DNA from: Acidimicrobiaceae bacterium
GTDB lineage: Bacteria > Actinomycetota > Acidimicrobiia > Acidimicrobiales > RAAP-2
Length of the DNA stretch: 7,274 nt
NCBI GenBank assembly: GCA_003164275.1
Contig: PLSY01000332.1
Span: 337 to 7,610, forward strand
Reading direction: 5' to 3'
This document shows positions 5,562 through 7,274 of this stretch, in pieces. A program made the translations under genes and the position numbers. A model generated the notes under the pieces. It saw nothing but the letters and a program-made list of their open reading frames with translations. It made no database searches and was not told the DNA's origin. Every line of letters starts with the position of its first letter. The stretch's first letter is position 1.

Positions 5562-6950
5562 GTGTTCCCTGAACGACTCCAGCCCTTGGTTGACGCCACC
5601 ACCGAGCTCTCCGAGCGGTTCCAAGCGGCCGGTCACTCGCTCTACCTGGTCGGGGGCTCGGTCCGTGACGCCATCTTCGCCGACTCCGAGTCGCCGGTCG
5701 TCGATGGGGAGCGGGACCTTGACTTCACCACCGACGCCCGCCCCGATGACATCGAAGACGTCGTCTCGGGCTGGGCCGACGCCGTGTGGACGCAAGGCAA
5801 GCGATTCGGCACCATCGGATGCCTTCGCGGCACCCAGAAGTATGAGATCACCACCCATCGGGCCGAGGCCTACCACGCTGACTCTCGCAAGCCCGAGGTG
5901 GCCTTCGGCGACTCCATCGAAGACGACCTGGCCCGCCGGGACTTCACCGTCAATGCCATGGCCTTGCGACTCCCTGAGCTCGAGCTGGTGGATCCGTTCA
6001 ACGGTGTGGACGACCTGTTCGCCCATCGGCTCCGGACGCCGCTCGACCCCGCGGTGGCCTTCGCTGACGACCCGTTGCGGATGCTGCGTGCCGCCCGATT
6101 TATCGCCAAGCTCAACCTAGAGCCTGACCTCGCGCTGGTGGAGGCGGTCAAGGCCGAGCACCAGCGCCTGTCCATCGTCTCGGCCGAGCGCATACGCGAC
6201 GAGCTGGACAAGATCATGATGGTGTCGGTGCCGTCGGTTGCCCTGTGGTTCGTGGTGCGCACCGGCCTGGCCGACAAGTTCTTTCCCGAGCTACCGAACC
6301 TGTCCTTGGAACAGGACCCGGTCCACCGGCACAAAGACGTGCTGGCCCACACGTTTGCCGTTGTCGACAAGACCAGCCCCAACCGACTCCTCCGGCTCGC
6401 CGCCTTGTTCCATGACGTGGGCAAGCCGAAGACCCGGGCCTTCGTGGACGGGGGAGTGACCTTCCATCACCACGAGGTGGTCGGGGCACGGATGACCCGC
6501 AATCGGATGCAGGCGCTGCGCTATCCGAACGACGAAGTCGACACCGTGACCGAGCTGGTCAACCTTCACCTGCGGTTCCACACCTACCAGCTGGGATGGA
6601 CGGACCGGGCTGTGCGTCGCTATGTCCGAGACGCCGGCCCGCACCTCGAGCTGCTGAACGAGCTGACGCGCTGTGACTGCACCACACGCAATGCCAACAA
6701 GGCCCGGGCGCTCGGGCGCCGGATGGATGAACTCGAGGCCCGTATCGCCGCCCTGCGCGAGCAGGAGGAGTTGGACGCCATGCGTCCAGATCTCGATGGG
6801 GCCGAGGTGATGAAGGAGCTCGGCATCGGACCAGGCCGGGATGTGGGCCGAGCCCTCTCCTTCCTTCTCGAGCTTCGCTTGGAAGAGGGCCCTCTCGACA
6901 AGGACGAGGTCCGCTCACGGCTGATCGACTGGTGGCGAGCCCAGTCCTGA
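5562..6950 (+). CDS. cca: CCA tRNA nucleotidyltransferase with HD domain (PcnA/Cca, class II)
   Basis: This cytoplasmic enzyme adds or repairs the 3' CCA end of tRNAs using CTP and ATP. The 462-residue length is near that of actinobacterial PcnA. The polymerase head shows LYLVGGSVRDAIF (27-39) and the metal-binding RDLDF with D52 and D54. It continues with RFGTIG (81-86), ARRDFTVNAMAL (124-135) for nucleotide selection, and DPLRMLRAARF (170-180). An HD phosphohydrolase-type domain follows, with HRHKDVLAHT (256-264 region), HDVGKPKTR (284-292) and HHHEVVGAR (302-310). A C-terminal helical part carries GIGPGRDVG (421-429). The frame is open further upstream, but homology begins only after the GTG at 5562, and a TANNNT hexamer seven bases before it suggests a leaderless start. 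It is transcribed away from the DUF6049-murJ unit, as pcnA (Rv3907c) is in mycobacteria. Full CCA addition versus a split CC- or A-adding role cannot be decided by eye; with no second copy visible, full CCA addition is the default. Confidence 0.95.
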   Translation: MFPERLQPLVDATTELSERFQAAGHSLYLVGGSVRDAIFADSESPVVDGERDLDFTTDARPDDIEDVVSGWADAVWTQGKRFGTIGCLRGTQKYEITTHRAEAYHADSRKPEVAFGDSIEDDLARRDFTVNAMALRLPELELVDPFNGVDDLFAHRLRTPLDPAVAFADDPLRMLRAARFIAKLNLEPDLALVEAVKAEHQRLSIVSAERIRDELDKIMMVSVPSVALWFVVRTGLADKFFPELPNLSLEQDPVHRHKDVLAHTFAVVDKTSPNRLLRLAALFHDVGKPKTRAFVDGGVTFHHHEVVGARMTRNRMQALRYPNDEVDTVTELVNLHLRFHTYQLGWTDRAVRRYVRDAGPHLELLNELTRCDCTTRNANKARALGRRMDELEARIAALREQEELDAMRPDLDGAEVMKELGIGPGRDVGRALSFLLELRLEEGPLDKDEVRSRLIDWWRAQS

Positions 6951-6954
6951 CCAG

Positions 6955-6987
6955 AGTGGCTTCGGGCCGACAAGGCCCGAAGCCGTT
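6955..6987. terminator. Bidirectional terminator-like hairpin between cca and ino1
   Basis: A perfect 11-base stem, GGCTTCGGGCC (6958-6968) with GGCCCGAAGCC (6974-6984), closes a five-base GACAA loop. Two G-U pairs and one A-U pair extend it to 6955 and 6987. It begins five bases after the cca stop and ends just before the ino1 stop on the other strand, so it can serve both converging genes. There is no U-tract on either side, as is common for actinobacterial terminators. Confidence 0.7.
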
Positions 6988-6990
6988 GGC

Positions 6991-7274
6991 TCAGTCCTCG
7001 GGCCAGACCGGTCCGCGATCCCCGGCGGCGAACTCCTCGACCATCTGGAAGCAGACGTCGTCGTGGTACTGCACCGGCGGCGACTTCATGAAGTAGGCCG
7101 ATGGGCCGAGCAGCGGCCCGCCGATGCCCCGGTCGAGTGCCAACTTGGCACACCGCACGGCGTCGATGATCACCCCGGCGGAGTTGGGGGAGTCCCAGAC
7201 CTCGAGCTTCAGCTCGAGATTCAGGGGAACGTCGCCGAAGTTGCGACCTTCCATGCGGATGTAGGCCCACTTGC
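6991..7274 (-). CDS. ino1: Inositol-3-phosphate synthase, C-terminal part (runs off the right edge)
   Basis: This is the last 94 codons of a myo-inositol-1-phosphate synthase. The NAD-dependent cytoplasmic enzyme turns glucose 6-phosphate into inositol 3-phosphate, the first step toward phosphatidylinositol and, in actinobacteria, mycothiol. The visible part begins [20 protein letters not shown] and continues [19 protein letters not shown], then [20 protein letters not shown]. These are the conserved tetramer-core and active-site segments of the bacterial/archaeal family, and they agree almost residue for residue with mycobacterial Ino1 as I remember it. The frame stays open to the window edge (7272 is the last complete codon), so the ATG at 7254 is internal, not the start. 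The short tail [15 protein letters not shown] ends at a TGA just beyond the shared hairpin. It converges on cca; a neighbouring ino1 is also what I recall from Streptomyces. Confidence 0.95.
   Translation of the reverse strand, partial: KWAYIRMEGRNFGDVPLNLELKLEVWDSPNSAGVIIDAVRCAKLALDRGIGGPLLGPSAYFMKSPPVQYHDDVCFQMVEEFAAGDRGPVWPED

Noticed and set aside
1..7274. Mobile elements, CRISPR, toxin-antitoxin or defence systems
   Set aside because: No transposase, integrase, repeat-spacer array, toxin pair or nuclease motif was seen on either strand. All substantial frames are explained by housekeeping or envelope genes in conserved order.

Overview
This is a high-GC, gene-dense stretch of bacterial chromosome, almost certainly from an actinobacterium. 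The evidence is the set and order of genes. From memory, thioredoxin reductase (trxB), the lipid II flippase (murJ), a large secreted membrane-anchored protein (Rv3909/DUF6049 type) and a divergently transcribed CCA tRNA nucleotidyltransferase (pcnA/cca) form a block near the replication origin in Mycobacterium (Rv3907c-Rv3913) and Streptomyces. Inositol-3-phosphate synthase (ino1), found next to cca here, is also an actinobacterial hallmark. The Actinobacteria assignment is strong. A deeper-branching class such as Acidimicrobiia is only a guess, based on the missing sigM and mutT-like genes and the degV insertion.

Layout. Five genes run leftward on the minus strand: DUF6049-like protein (5434-3245), murJ (3248-1386), degV (1414-572), a small two-helix membrane protein (517-164) and the first 55 codons of trxB (167 to the window edge). 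The DUF6049/murJ and small-protein/trxB junctions are 4-base GTGA stop-start overlaps. degV begins inside the annotated 3' end of murJ behind a perfect AGGAGG. A 54-base gap before the small gene carries a TANNNT hexamer placed for a leaderless transcript, so the small gene and trxB may form a second transcription unit. Across a 127-base divergent region, cca runs rightward (5562-6950), also apparently leaderless. It converges on the C-terminal part of ino1 (minus strand, 7274-6991), separated from it by a strong hairpin (6955-6987).

How the genes fit together. murJ and the DUF6049-type protein belong to the cell envelope: lipid II flipping and a large extracytoplasmic domain tethered at the C terminus. 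DegV proteins bind fatty acids, so degV plausibly adds a lipid function. trxB starts the thiol-redox system, cca matures tRNA 3' ends, and ino1 begins inositol synthesis for phosphatidylinositol and mycothiol.

I find no mobile element, CRISPR array, toxin-antitoxin pair or defence system. The points worth a second look are the variant gene content where sigM normally sits, the 3' end of murJ (which loses its codon signature and may hide a frameshift), the hairpin over the DUF6049 start, and the leaderless promoters.
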